64,000 bases of DNA. Origin: Micromonospora noduli. GTDB taxonomy: Bacteria > Actinomycetota > Actinomycetes > Mycobacteriales > Micromonosporaceae. Positions 46,142-54,586 of the stretch are shown piece by piece. Location: the NCBI RefSeq assembly GCF_003264365.1, contig NZ_PYAK01000026.1:20880-84879 (forward strand), read 5' to 3'. The position numbers and the translations under genes are program-made. The notes beneath the pieces were generated by a model. That model saw nothing but the letters and a program-made list of their open reading frames with translations. It did no database searches and had not been told where the DNA came from. Numbering within the stretch: position 1 is the stretch's first letter; each line of letters starts with the position of its first letter.

Positions 46142-48088
46142 TCAGATGTCCAGGAACCGCACGTCCTTGGCGTTGCGCTGAATGAACGACCGGCGCGCCT
46201 CGACGTCCTCACCCATCAGCACACTGAACAACTCGTCGGCGGTCGCCGCGTCGTCGAGAGTGACCTGACGCAGGGTACGCGTCGCCGGGTTCATAGTGGT
46301 TTCCCACAGCTCGGGATAGTTCATCTCGCCGAGGCCCTTGAAGCGCTGAATGTCGTCCGGCTTGGCGTTCGGCTTCTTCTGCTGGCGCAGCAGGATCAGC
46401 CCGTCCCGCTCGCGGTCGGAGTACGCGTACTGGGCGTCGTCGCCCTTCTTGTTCCACTTGATCTTGTAGAGCGGCGGGGCGGCCAGGTAGACGTGCCCCA
46501 TCTCGACCAGCGGACGCATGAAGCGGAACAGCAGGGTGAGCAGCAGCGTCTGGATGTGCTGGCCGTCGACGTCCGCGTCGGCCATCAGCACCACCTTGTG
46601 GTACCGCAGCTTCTCCATGTCGAAGTCGTCGTGGATGCCGGTGCCCAGCGCGGTGATCAGCGCCTGGACCTCGTTGTTCTTCAGCACCCGGTCGATCCGG
46701 GCCTTCTCCACGTTGAGGATCTTGCCGCGGATCGGCAGGATCGCCTGGGTCCGTGGGTCGCGACCCTGCTTGGCCGAGCCGCCGGCCGAGTCACCCTCGA
46801 CGATGAACACCTCGGACTCGCGGGGGTCGGTCGACTGGCAGTCGGCCAGCTTGCCCGGCATCGAGCCGGACTCCAGCAGCGACTTGCGCCGGGCCAGCTT
46901 GCGCGCCTGCTGCGCGGCGATCCGGGCGCGGGCCGCCTGGGACGCCTTCGTGATGATCATCTTGGCCTCGGCCGGGTTGCGGTCGAACCAGTCGACCAGC
47001 CGGTCGTTGCAGACCCGCTGCACGAAGCTCTTCACCGGGGTGTTGCCCAGCTTGGTCTTGGTCTGACCCTCGAACTGCGGGTTGGCCAGCTTGACCGAAA
47101 TGATCGCCGCGAGCCCCTCGCGGATGTCCTCGCCGGAGAGCTTCTCGTCGCCCTTGAGCAGCTTCTTGTCGGTACCGTACCGGTTGACCACGCTGGTCAG
47201 TGCGGACCGGAAGCCCTCCTCGTGGGTGCCGCCCTCGTGGGTGTTGATCGTGTTGGCGAAGGTGTAGACCGACTCGCCGTACGACTCGTTCCACTGCATG
47301 GCGATCTCGAGGGACATGCCCTCCTCTTCGGCCTCGAACTCGACCACGGTCTTGTGGATCGGGCTCTTCGAGGCGTTGAGGTGCCGGACGAAGTCCGCGA
47401 TGCCGCCCTCGTAGTAGAAGGTGACCTCGCGCTGCCGGCCGTCCTCCTCCTCGGCCACCCGCTCGTCGAGCAGGTGGATGCGCAGGGCGCGGTTGAGGAA
47501 GGCCATCTCCTGCAGGCGTCGGTAGATGGTCTGGAAGTCGAAGTCGACGGTCTCGAACACGTCGGGGTCGGGCCAGAAGGAAACTGCCGAGCCGGTGCGG
47601 TCGGTGGTCTCGCCCTTCTCCAGCGGGCTCGGCTTGGAGTTGGTGTAGTGCTGCCGCCACACGGAGCCAGACTTGTGGATCTCGACGAACATCTTGGTGG
47701 AGAGCGCGTTCACCACGGAGACACCGACGCCGTGCAGACCGCCGGAGACCGCGTACGCCTTGCCGTCGAACTTTCCGCCCGCGTGCAGGATGGTCAACGC
47801 GACCTCGACACCGGGCTTCTTGAGCTTCGGGTGAAGGTCGACCGGGAAACCACGGCCGTTGTCGGTGACCCGGACGCCGCCGTCGGCGAGCAGCACCACG
47901 TCGATGGTGTCGCAGTATCCGGCCAGCGCCTCGTCGACCGCATTATCGACGACCTCCCAGACGAGGTGGTGCAGACCGCGCTCGCCCGTGGACCCGATGT
48001 ACATACCGGGCCGCTTGCGAACCGCCTCCAGCCCCTCGAGAACGGTGATCGACTCTGCGCCGTACTCCTGCTTGTCCTGCGCTGCCAC
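46142..48088 (-). CDS. gyrB: DNA gyrase subunit B
   Basis: This is a 648-aa ATPase subunit of gyrase. The GTG start at 48088 gives MAAQDKQEYGAESITVLEGL and is supported by homology; a recognisable Shine-Dalgarno is lacking. The GHKL ATP site includes EVVDNAVDEALAGYCD, VTDNGRGFPVDLH and GGLHGVGVSVVNALS. The TOPRIM domain has EVFIVEGDSAGGSAKQGRDP and the DADVDGQHI acidic pair for Mg binding. The C-terminus ends DVEARRSFIQRNAKDVRFLD, as usual. It lacks the long insertion seen in E. coli GyrB, as in other actinobacteria. Confidence 0.97.
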   Translation of the reverse strand: MAAQDKQEYGAESITVLEGLEAVRKRPGMYIGSTGERGLHHLVWEVVDNAVDEALAGYCDTIDVVLLADGGVRVTDNGRGFPVDLHPKLKKPGVEVALTILHAGGKFDGKAYAVSGGLHGVGVSVVNALSTKMFVEIHKSGSVWRQHYTNSKPSPLEKGETTDRTGSAVSFWPDPDVFETVDFDFQTIYRRLQEMAFLNRALRIHLLDERVAEEEDGRQREVTFYYEGGIADFVRHLNASKSPIHKTVVEFEAEEEGMSLEIAMQWNESYGESVYTFANTINTHEGGTHEEGFRSALTSVVNRYGTDKKLLKGDEKLSGEDIREGLAAIISVKLANPQFEGQTKTKLGNTPVKSFVQRVCNDRLVDWFDRNPAEAKMIITKASQAARARIAAQQARKLARRKSLLESGSMPGKLADCQSTDPRESEVFIVEGDSAGGSAKQGRDPRTQAILPIRGKILNVEKARIDRVLKNNEVQALITALGTGIHDDFDMEKLRYHKVVLMADADVDGQHIQTLLLTLLFRFMRPLVEMGHVYLAAPPLYKIKWNKKGDDAQYAYSDRERDGLILLRQQKKPNAKPDDIQRFKGLGEMNYPELWETTMNPATRTLRQVTLDDAATADELFSVLMGEDVEARRSFIQRNAKDVRFLDI

Positions 48089-48609
48089 CCTCGGCCACTT
48101 TCTCGCGTCAGCCGCGCCGGTAGGGCGCGTCGGGCGCGGGTTCGGCGGACAGGACGCGACGTCGGCGCGTGGACCGGCGCCGGAGACCTCCGGACAGCGG
48201 GTCGAACGCGCCGGTCGCCGCGGTTGCCCGCGGATCGCGATCGGCTCGACCCGACGTGGAGAATGAATCTGGGGCCAGCGGCCCCGTCCCACTCCCGCAC
48301 CGGGTCTTCGTCTCACTGTCAATCCTACTGTGCGCGGGGGACAGAACCACCACTCGGCACCCTCAACGAGGCGGCTGAGAAGTCCATAGCCGGCAGAACC
48401 CCGCCGCCCACGACTCCCCCCACACGCCAGGCCCCCATCGCACGCGCCGCCCCGGAACGGGTTGACCCGCGGTCGGGCGGGTCGGGGGTCGCGGCCAAAG
48501 CGTCAGTGCCGTACGTTTGCGGCGCCCCGGAACCAGCCTTGATCTTTACCGGTTGGAACCGGGACGATCGACCCGATCGACCCGACACGTGCTCTTTAAG
48601 AGGTGACAG
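48089..48609. other. gyrB upstream region, no gene
   Basis: This 521-bp region lies between gyrB and a divergent hypothetical gene. A -10-like TAGGAT on the minus strand (48327-48322) would give gyrB a leader of about 230 nt. Toward the plus-strand gene, TTGATC (48539-48544), an 18-bp spacer and GACGAT (48563-48568) form a plausible promoter. No convincing ORF, RNA or repeat is apparent. Confidence 0.4.
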
Positions 48610-49164
48610 ATGGGGCTGGACAACGTCGCGGTGCACTGGCCGCGTACCGGCCGCTTCTACGATCCGGTCGCGCCGGCCGAGTTCGTCGACTTCGGCGAGA
48701 TCGTCGACCTGCCGCGCATCTCCGCGCCGACCGCGGCGCTGGCCGAGCTGATCGCGAAGACCGGCACCATCCGGGCGACCGCGTACACCGAGCTGGTGGA
48801 TCTGCTGCTCGGCCTCGAAGGTGTGTTGTACGCCACAGACGCTGCCGCCGAGGACGAGGACCCGGTGATCGACCCGGACGGCTGCTCCTGGATCGCGAGC
48901 GGCATCGAACGGTTCGTAGCCGCGCACCGCCCGACCGGTGAGGCGGTCACCTTCGAGTCGGTGAGCACCGTGCTGCGCTCCCTGCTCGGCGACGGTCGGT
49001 TGGCCGAGCAGCAGCTGCGCTGGCTGGAGAGCCGGCTCGACGCGCTGCGCGACGAGCGCGGTGACCCGCCGCAGTGGAACTTCACCTGCGCCGAGCTGGG
49101 CGTGCTGGCCGCGTTCTACCGGCGCTGCGCCGAGCGCGGGTTCGCCGTCTACGCCGACGCCTGA
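48610..49164 (+). CDS. Hypothetical 184-aa protein
   Basis: This soluble protein begins MGLDNVAVHWPRTGRFYDPV, has an alpha-helical middle (TAYTELVDLLLGLEGVLYAT), a conserved-looking DPDGCSWIASGIERFVAA block and a C-terminal WNFTCAELGVLAAFYRRCAE. AGAGGTGA precedes the ATG. I do not recognise its family. The last 16 bp overlap the convergent MarR gene. Confidence 0.78.
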   Translation: MGLDNVAVHWPRTGRFYDPVAPAEFVDFGEIVDLPRISAPTAALAELIAKTGTIRATAYTELVDLLLGLEGVLYATDAAAEDEDPVIDPDGCSWIASGIERFVAAHRPTGEAVTFESVSTVLRSLLGDGRLAEQQLRWLESRLDALRDERGDPPQWNFTCAELGVLAAFYRRCAERGFAVYADA

Positions 49165-49637
49165 GCCGCCCCGTCAGTCTCCGGGGTGGCCGGTCGGTTG
49201 GCGGCCGAGATCAGCCGCGTGAGCACCGCGTGCAGGTGTTGCAGGTCCTCGACGGGCAGCCCGAGCCGCTGCACGATCGCGGCCGGGATCAGCTCGGCCT
49301 GACTCCGCAGCGCGGCACCGCTGGCGGTGAGGGTGACGGCGAGGCTGCGCTCGTCGCTCGGGTCGCGTTCCCGGCGCAGGTAGCCGGCCGCCTCCAGTCG
49401 CTTGAGCAGCGGTGAGAGCGTGCCCGGGTCGAGCTGAAGCAGGCGACTGAGGTCGCGACCGGACAACGGTGCGTGCTGCCAGAGCGCCAACATCACCAGG
49501 TACTGCGGGTGGGTCAGCCCCATCGGCTCCAGCAGCGGCCGGTAGACGGCCACCACGCTGCGCGCGGCGACCGAGAGGGCGAAGCAGACCTGCTGCTCCA
49601 GGGCCAGCGGGTCGACGCCGCCCGGTCGTTCGCTCAT
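49149..49637 (-). CDS. MarR/OhrR-type transcriptional regulator
   Basis: This 162-aa regulator has the OhrR-like N-terminal redox Cys context LEQQVCFALSVAARSVVAVY, then RPLLEPMGLTHPQYLVMLAL. The HTH is SGRDLSRLLQLDPGTLSPLL, and the wing is RRERDPSDERSLAVTLT. In OhrR proteins this Cys senses organic hydroperoxides. The usual ohr peroxidase gene is not beside it. ATG 49637 follows GAGAGAGGG. Two palindromes lie just upstream. Confidence 0.88.
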   Translation of the reverse strand: MSERPGGVDPLALEQQVCFALSVAARSVVAVYRPLLEPMGLTHPQYLVMLALWQHAPLSGRDLSRLLQLDPGTLSPLLKRLEAAGYLRRERDPSDERSLAVTLTASGAALRSQAELIPAAIVQRLGLPVEDLQHLHAVLTRLISAANRPATPETDGAAQASA

Positions 49638-49667
49638 CGGTTGCCCTCTCTCCGCACGGTGACTATC

Positions 49668-49698
49668 GTACCGATCATTGGTACACCAACCATTGGTG
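49668..49698. promoter_or_regulatory. Paired palindromes upstream of the OhrR-type gene
   Basis: GTACC-N7-GGTAC (49668-49684) and CACCAA-CCA-TTGGTG (49684-49698) are adjacent inverted repeats, both built around ATTGGT. They lie between the divergent OhrR-type gene and the small gene at 49763 and are likely operator sites. Confidence 0.55.
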
Positions 49699-49762
49699 CC
49701 CCAAAGGTAGGCTCGTGCGACGGGCGAGAACCGGCGAGGCGACGCGGGGAAGAGGACGGCAG

Positions 49763-49990
49763 ATGAGCGAGGACGGCGCGATCACCAGGGCCCCGGGCGA
49801 GGGCGGCCGATTGATGCGTTGGGCCTTCCGGCACCTCGCCGGGCCGGCCGAGGGTGTGCAGGGCGCGGTGCAGGGCGGCTCTGCCGAGGCCCGCGAGGCG
49901 TGGAAACGTGACCTGGCCGAGCGCAAGCGCTTCACCCGGGAGCAGCGGGAACGCAAGCGGGCAGCCCGCGAGGCCGACCGGCGCGGCTGA
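49763..49990 (+). CDS. Small charged hypothetical protein
   Basis: This 75-aa protein begins MSEDGAITRAPGEGGRLMRW and ends in a strongly charged helix (KRDLAERKRFTREQRERKRA). AGAGGA lies before the ATG. It is divergent from the OhrR-type regulator with two palindromes between them. I recognise no family; a coiled-coil or nucleic-acid-binding helix is plausible. Confidence 0.65.
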   Translation: MSEDGAITRAPGEGGRLMRWAFRHLAGPAEGVQGAVQGGSAEAREAWKRDLAERKRFTREQRERKRAAREADRRG

Positions 49991-50012
49991 ACGGCGCGGC
50001 TGAATGGCCGGC

Positions 50013-50624
50013 TCAGCCGTACGTGTCGCGCGGACCCCGGCCGCGTACCCGGCGTGGGCCCTTCCCCCAGGAGGGCGCGGCCGGGCCGTGAATGTGCAGC
50101 TTGCGCACCACGTTGTGCCCGACCTCGCTGGCGATCTGCTTGAGCAGCGAGCCGGCGAGCAGCCGCAGCTGGGTGGCCCAGGCGGTCGAGCGCGCCTCCA
50201 CTGTCAGCTCGCCGTTCTCCAACTTCACCGGGCGGCTGTTCTGCGCGACCTCCGCGCCGACGACCCGCTCCCAGGCGCCGAACACGGTGGCCTCGGCGGC
50301 CGGCTGCTGCCAGCCACGCGCCTTCACCAGCCGGTTCAGCACGGCACTGAGCGGCTGCGGATCGCGCGGGTCGGGGCCGGGGCCGGAGTAGCCGCGCAAC
50401 CGCCGCCCCGAGCCCCCGGCAGCGTCGCCGCCGCCGGGGGTACGCCGGGCGCGGGCCGCCGCCTGCCGTCGGGACAGCGCCGCGTCGAGCACCGCCCGGG
50501 CCAGCTCCGGCCCGCTGGCGGCCGCCGCCGGCTCACCGCCCGCCGATCCCTCCGCCGCCTTCGGGGTACGCGCAGCCGGGCCCTCGCCGGCCGATGGTCG
50601 ATCGGTGCCTGGCTTATCCGACAC
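50013..50624 (-). CDS. DciA-family (DUF721) protein
   Basis: This 203-aa protein has a Pro/Ala-rich N-terminus (about 100 residues) and a C-terminal DUF721/DciA domain: LSAVLNRLVKARGWQQPAAE, WERVVGAEVAQNSRPVKLEN and GELTVEARSTAWATQLRLLA. DciA proteins act in loading or regulating replicative helicase DnaB in bacteria lacking DnaC. The gene sits directly after recF, as in mycobacteria. GTG 50624 lies inside recF and overlaps its end by 11 bases, so translation is coupled. Confidence 0.9.
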   Translation of the reverse strand: MSDKPGTDRPSAGEGPAARTPKAAEGSAGGEPAAAASGPELARAVLDAALSRRQAAARARRTPGGGDAAGGSGRRLRGYSGPGPDPRDPQPLSAVLNRLVKARGWQQPAAEATVFGAWERVVGAEVAQNSRPVKLENGELTVEARSTAWATQLRLLAGSLLKQIASEVGHNVVRKLHIHGPAAPSWGKGPRRVRGRGPRDTYG

Positions 50625-51747
50625 GGCGTACCGTCCCTTCGCCGACCTGGTAGCGGGTGCCGCGCAGGGCGGCCGGCACATCGTCGTCCACCGCGCAGGT
50701 GACCAGAAGCTGACTCGCCCCGCCGACCAGCTCCGCCAACCGCTCCCGGCGGCCGGTGTCCAACTCCGCGAAGACGTCGTCGAGCACCAGCACCGGCTCG
50801 ATGCCGTCGGCGCGCAACAGGTCGTACCCGGCCAGCCGCAACGCGAGGGCGAACGACCACGACTCGCCGTGGCTGGCGTACCCCTTGGCGGGCAGTGGGC
50901 CGAGGCTCAGCGCCAACTCGTCGCGGTGTGGGCCGACCAGGGTGGTGCCCCGCTCGATCTCGGCGGAGCGGGACGCGGCCAGGGCCGCCGTCAGCGCCTC
51001 GGCCAGCGCGGCCCGATCGGTGGTCGGCTCGGCCAGCTCGATCGAGGGCCGGTAGGTGATGCTCGCCGCACCCCGACCGGCGGCCACCGCGTCGTACGCC
51101 TTGGCCACGTGCGGGGTGAGCGCGGCCACCAGTTCCAGGCGGCCGGCGAGCAGCTCCGCCCCGTGCTGTGCCAGGTGGGTGTCCCAGACCGCGAGGGTGC
51201 CGAGGTCGCCACCCCGGGACCCACCGGTCTTGCGGGCCAGGTACGCGGTGCGCAGTAGGGCGTTGCGCTGCTTGACGACCCGCTCGTAGTCGGCCCGCAC
51301 GCCCGCGAACCGGGGTTGCCGGTTGACCAGCAGGTCGTCCAGGTAGCGGCGGCGCTCGGCCGGGTCGCCCCGGACCAGCTCAAGATCTTCCGGGGCGAAG
51401 AGCACCAGCCGGAGCGCCCCGAGCACGTCCCGGGACCGCCGCGCCGGTGAGCGGCCCAGTCGGGCCCGGTTGGCCTTGCCGGGCACGATCTCCAGCTCGA
51501 CCAGGAGTTCGCGGCCGTCGTGCACCACCGCGCAGCGGATCACCGCGGACGTGGCACCCATCCGGACCAGAGGCGCGTCGGTGGCGACCCGGTGCGAGTC
51601 CAGGGTCGCCACGTAGCCCAGCGCCTCGACGAGGTTGGTCTTGCCGACGCCGTTGGCGCCGATCAGGACGTTCGCTCCCGGCTGGAGGTCGACGGCCACC
51701 CGCTCGTACGAGCGGAAGTCGACCAGTTCCAGCCGGTGAACGTACAC
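50614..51747 (-). CDS. recF: DNA replication and repair protein RecF
   Basis: This is a 377-aa SMC-like ATPase. It begins VYVHRLELVDFRSYERVAVD, with Walker A IGANGVGKTNLVEALGYVAT, the Q-loop region, the signature SHGESWSFALALRLA and Walker B PVLVLDDVFAELDTGRRERL. RecF helps load RecA at ssDNA gaps. The GTG start at 51747 is set by the family N-terminus; no Shine-Dalgarno is visible and the upstream bases resemble DnaA boxes. It follows gnd by 16 bp and overlaps the DciA gene. Confidence 0.96.
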   Translation of the reverse strand: MYVHRLELVDFRSYERVAVDLQPGANVLIGANGVGKTNLVEALGYVATLDSHRVATDAPLVRMGATSAVIRCAVVHDGRELLVELEIVPGKANRARLGRSPARRSRDVLGALRLVLFAPEDLELVRGDPAERRRYLDDLLVNRQPRFAGVRADYERVVKQRNALLRTAYLARKTGGSRGGDLGTLAVWDTHLAQHGAELLAGRLELVAALTPHVAKAYDAVAAGRGAASITYRPSIELAEPTTDRAALAEALTAALAASRSAEIERGTTLVGPHRDELALSLGPLPAKGYASHGESWSFALALRLAGYDLLRADGIEPVLVLDDVFAELDTGRRERLAELVGGASQLLVTCAVDDDVPAALRGTRYQVGEGTVRRVG

Positions 51748-51751
51748 AGGT

Positions 51752-51780
51752 TGTGGATACCGCTCAGCGCTTGTGGACGG
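51752..51780. promoter_or_regulatory. Two DnaA-box-like 9-mers at the gnd/recF junction
   Basis: TGTGGATAC (51752-51760) and TGTGGACGG (51772-51780) lie on the same strand directly before the recF GTG. The first differs at one base from TGTGGATAA; the second is weaker and lies within the end of gnd. Confidence 0.5.
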
Positions 51781-52636
51781 CGTGGCCACCGAACTGCTGA
51801 CGCAGCGCGGAGACGGCCTTCATGGCGGGCGAGTCGTCCTGCCGCGAGGCGAACCGGGCGAACAGCGAAGCGGTGATGACGTTCAGCGGCACCGCCAGCC
51901 GGACCGCCTCGTCGACCGTCCACCTGCCCTCGCCCGTGTCCTCCGTGTAGCCGCTCAGGTCGGCCAGCTCCGGGTCCTCGTCGAGCGCCCGGTCGAGCAG
52001 GTCAAGCAGCCAGGAACGGACGACGGTGCCCTCCCGCCAGGACTTGATGACGCCCGGCACGTTGGTCACCAGCTCCGAGGCGGCCATCAGCTCGTAGCCC
52101 TCGGCGTAGGCGTGCATCAGGCCGTACTCGATGCCGTTGTGCACCATCTTCGAGTAGTGCCCGGCACCGACGGGGCCGGCGTGCACGAAGCCGAACTCAC
52201 CCTCCGGCTTGAGCGCGTTGAAGATCGGCATCAGGCGGTCCACGTGCTCCTGGGCGCCACCGACCATCAGCCCGTAGCCGTTCTGCCGGCCCCATACGCC
52301 GCCGGAGACCCCGACGTCCATGTAGCCGATGCCCCGCTGGTTGAGCCGCTCCGCACGGGGCGCGTCGTCGCTGAAGCGCGAGTTGCCGCCGTCGATGATG
52401 ATGTCGCCCTCGCCAAGCACCTCGGCGAGCTCGTCGATCGTGGCGTCGGTGACACCGGCGGGCACCATGACCCAGACCGCGCGCGGCGACTCAAGCTTCT
52501 CTGCCAGGCCGGCGAGGGTCGTGACGTCGCTGATCTGCGCGTTGTGGTCGAAGCCGACCACCTCGTGCCCGGCCGAACGCAACCGCTCCCGCATGTTGCC
52601 GCCCATACGGCCGAGTCCTACCAGGCCGAGCTGCAT
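51764..52636 (-). CDS. gnd: 6-phosphogluconate dehydrogenase, decarboxylating (GndA-like)
   Basis: This is a 290-aa protein, much shorter than the about 470-aa classical enzyme, matching the short actinobacterial/YqeC type. The Rossmann motif is MQLGLVGLGRMGGNMRERLR, the coenzyme residues lie in IIDGGNSRFSDDAPRAERLN, and the substrate and catalytic region is HAGPVGAGHYSKMVHNGIEY, with Lys and Asn. It oxidises 6-phosphogluconate to ribulose 5-phosphate. GGAGG lies upstream of the ATG. It is located between dnaN and recF, a conserved actinobacterial arrangement. Confidence 0.93.
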   Translation of the reverse strand: MQLGLVGLGRMGGNMRERLRSAGHEVVGFDHNAQISDVTTLAGLAEKLESPRAVWVMVPAGVTDATIDELAEVLGEGDIIIDGGNSRFSDDAPRAERLNQRGIGYMDVGVSGGVWGRQNGYGLMVGGAQEHVDRLMPIFNALKPEGEFGFVHAGPVGAGHYSKMVHNGIEYGLMHAYAEGYELMAASELVTNVPGVIKSWREGTVVRSWLLDLLDRALDEDPELADLSGYTEDTGEGRWTVDEAVRLAVPLNVITASLFARFASRQDDSPAMKAVSALRQQFGGHAVHKR

Positions 52637-52676
52637 CTGTTTCTACCTCCGTGGATCTGGGTGTTGCTGGGCGCGA

Positions 52677-53810
52677 TCAGCGCGAAACGCGGATCGGCAT
52701 GATGAGGTACCGGTACCCCGGAATGACCTCGCCATCCTCGCCAGCGGGAGAGATCACCGCAGGCTTGAAGGCGTCGACGAACGAGAGCACGGCCGTCTGA
52801 GCGCCCAGGTTTGCCAGACCGTCGATGAGGTACTGCGGGTTGAAGCCGATGGTCAGTGGTTCACCGGTGAAGGTGGCCTCCATCGCCTCGCTGGCCCGTG
52901 CCTCCTCGGAACCGCCGGCCTCGACCACCAGGCCGTCGGCGCTGAAGCTGAGCAGCACCGGGGTGGTCCGTTCGGCGACCAGCGCGACCCGCTTGACCAC
53001 CTCGATCAGCGTGCTGACCGACACCCGGGCCGCGGCGTTGTGCGTGGCTGGGAAGAGCGACCGCACCGGCGGGTAGTTGGCGCCGTCGAGCAGCCGGCTG
53101 GTGGTACGTCGGGTGCCGCCGGCGAGGCCGACCATGCCCTCGCCCGCAGCGCCCTGGGCGAGGGCGAGCGTGACCTCGCCGCCCAGCGGACCGAGGGCCT
53201 TGGCAGTGTCGTTCAGGGTGCGTGCCGGAACCAGGGCGTTGATGCTCACCTCGGGGTCGTCCGGCCGCCACTGGATCTCGCGCAGCGCCAACCGGTAACG
53301 GTCGGTGGCGAGCATCGACAGGGTGTCACCCGACAGCTCGACGCGGACGCCGGTCATCATCGGCAGCGTCTCGTCGCGACCGGCGGCGATGGCCACCTGG
53401 GCCACCGCGGTGGCGAACGCCGCGGCGTCGACAGTGCCGGCGCTCTGCGGCATCTCGGGCAGCGCGGGGTAATCCTCCACCGGCATGGTGGGCAGGGTGA
53501 ACCGGGCGCTGCCGCAGACCAGCTCGAGGTGTGCGCCGACCGCGGCGATGTCGACCGGCTTGGCCGGCAACGCCTTGGTGATCTCGGCGAGCAGGCGGCC
53601 GGAGACGAGCGCGGCGCCGTCGGCGTCGCCCTGCACCTCGACGGTCACCTGGCTGGAGACCTCGTAGTCGAACCCGGAGACCCGCAGGTTGCCGTCGGTG
53701 ACGCGAAGCATCACCCCGGCGAGCACCGGTACGGATGGCCGGTTTGGCAGGCTCTTCGCGGTCCACGCCACAGCCTCGGCGAGCGCGTCGCGCTCCACTC
53801 GGAACTTCAT
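52677..53810 (-). CDS. dnaN: DNA polymerase III beta sliding clamp
   Basis: This 377-aa protein of three clamp domains starts MKFRVERDALAEAVAWTAKS at ATG 53810, with GGAGG upstream. Typical features are RPSVPVLAGVMLRVTDGNLR, LPMMTGVRVELSGDTLSMLA then TDRYRLALRE, and the C-terminal GYRYLIMPIRVSR. The clamp gives processivity to DNA polymerase III. It is adjacent to oriC on the side away from dnaA, the usual order dnaA-oriC-dnaN in high-GC Gram-positives. Confidence 0.97.
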   Translation of the reverse strand: MKFRVERDALAEAVAWTAKSLPNRPSVPVLAGVMLRVTDGNLRVSGFDYEVSSQVTVEVQGDADGAALVSGRLLAEITKALPAKPVDIAAVGAHLELVCGSARFTLPTMPVEDYPALPEMPQSAGTVDAAAFATAVAQVAIAAGRDETLPMMTGVRVELSGDTLSMLATDRYRLALREIQWRPDDPEVSINALVPARTLNDTAKALGPLGGEVTLALAQGAAGEGMVGLAGGTRRTTSRLLDGANYPPVRSLFPATHNAAARVSVSTLIEVVKRVALVAERTTPVLLSFSADGLVVEAGGSEEARASEAMEATFTGEPLTIGFNPQYLIDGLANLGAQTAVLSFVDAFKPAVISPAGEDGEVIPGYRYLIMPIRVSR

Positions 53811-53979
53811 CAATGCCTCCGCGTCGACGTCAGCGACAACTCTCTCATGCCGACCGCTGCCTACCGTCCCGCCCGACCGTGCGGGTACCCATCGCACCTT
53901 AGGGCGCGGGGACATCGGCTGTGCGCCCGACCCCATGGATCGTGTCGATGCTGACCGGTTGATCCGACAGCGTTCGGCC

Positions 53980-54440
53980 CGATCCACAGAAAGCCCAACG
54001 GTGATGATTGGTTTTTGTTCTCTTAGAAGAGATAACTCATCGTCTTCATCGCACCTGTGCAAACTGTGGAAAACCGGGGTCTGCGCAGGTCAGACAGGTT
54101 ATCCACCGGTGATTTAGCTGTGGAGAACCGGGGGTACAACCGGCTCGTGTGTCCACAGCCCGGCGACGACGGCCGGTTGTCCACCGTTGTCCACCGGTTG
54201 TCCACCGGTAATCCACCGACTTTCTCCCCAAGCCTGTGGATCGCGGGGAAGATCACCATTGCCGTCATCCCCAGAACCTTCAACAGCTCGTACACAGGTT
54301 GATGATGATCGGTGGATAACCTGACGGTCGTCCCCAGGCGTCCACAGCTTCGTACACAGGGTTTCTCCACAGCCTGTGGGTAACTGGCGGAGGACGGACC
54401 GTAGTTATCCACCGACGGTGGATAACGAGCTGTGGACAAC
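53980..54440. other. Chromosomal replication origin oriC
   Basis: The noncoding region between dnaN and dnaA carries about 16 DnaA-box-like 9-mers in both orientations. Plus strand: 54099 TTATCCACC, 54149, 54177, 54187, 54198 (TTGTCCACC three times), 54209, 54338, 54363, 54405. Minus strand: 54065, 54119, 54235, 54311, 54375, 54417 and the perfect TGTGGACAA at 54431. Four boxes at 54177-54217 have a 10-11 bp period. The AT-rich stretch 54003-54041, containing TCTCTT-AG-AAGAGA, is a candidate unwinding element. The remaining 53811-53979 and 54441-54510 show no gene. Confidence 0.93.
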
Positions 54441-54510
54441 GAGTGGGGATCGAGGCGGTCACGGCCTCAATGCTGTGGTCTCCACCATGTCGAGAGTCCA
54501 GCTGACTGAC

Positions 54511-54547
54511 CCAAAAAGAACGCCCGACCGGCGATCCGGTCGGGCGT
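54511..54547 (-). terminator. Rho-independent terminator of dnaA
   Basis: ACGCCCGACCGG (54520-54531) and CCGGTCGGGCGT (54536-54547) form a perfect 12-bp stem with a CGAT loop. On the minus strand it is followed by TTCTTTTTGG, a good U-tract. It lies 40 bp past the dnaA stop and isolates oriC from dnaA transcription. Confidence 0.9.
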
Positions 54548-54586
54548 GTCCTGCGGCTGTGCGCCGCGCGACGGCGGTCGTACGCC

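Noticed and set aside
46493..48751. A 752-aa plus-strand ORF opposite gyrB
   Set aside because: It is the antisense of gyrB, with His/Leu/Val/Asp-rich composition typical of reverse-strand high-GC frames.
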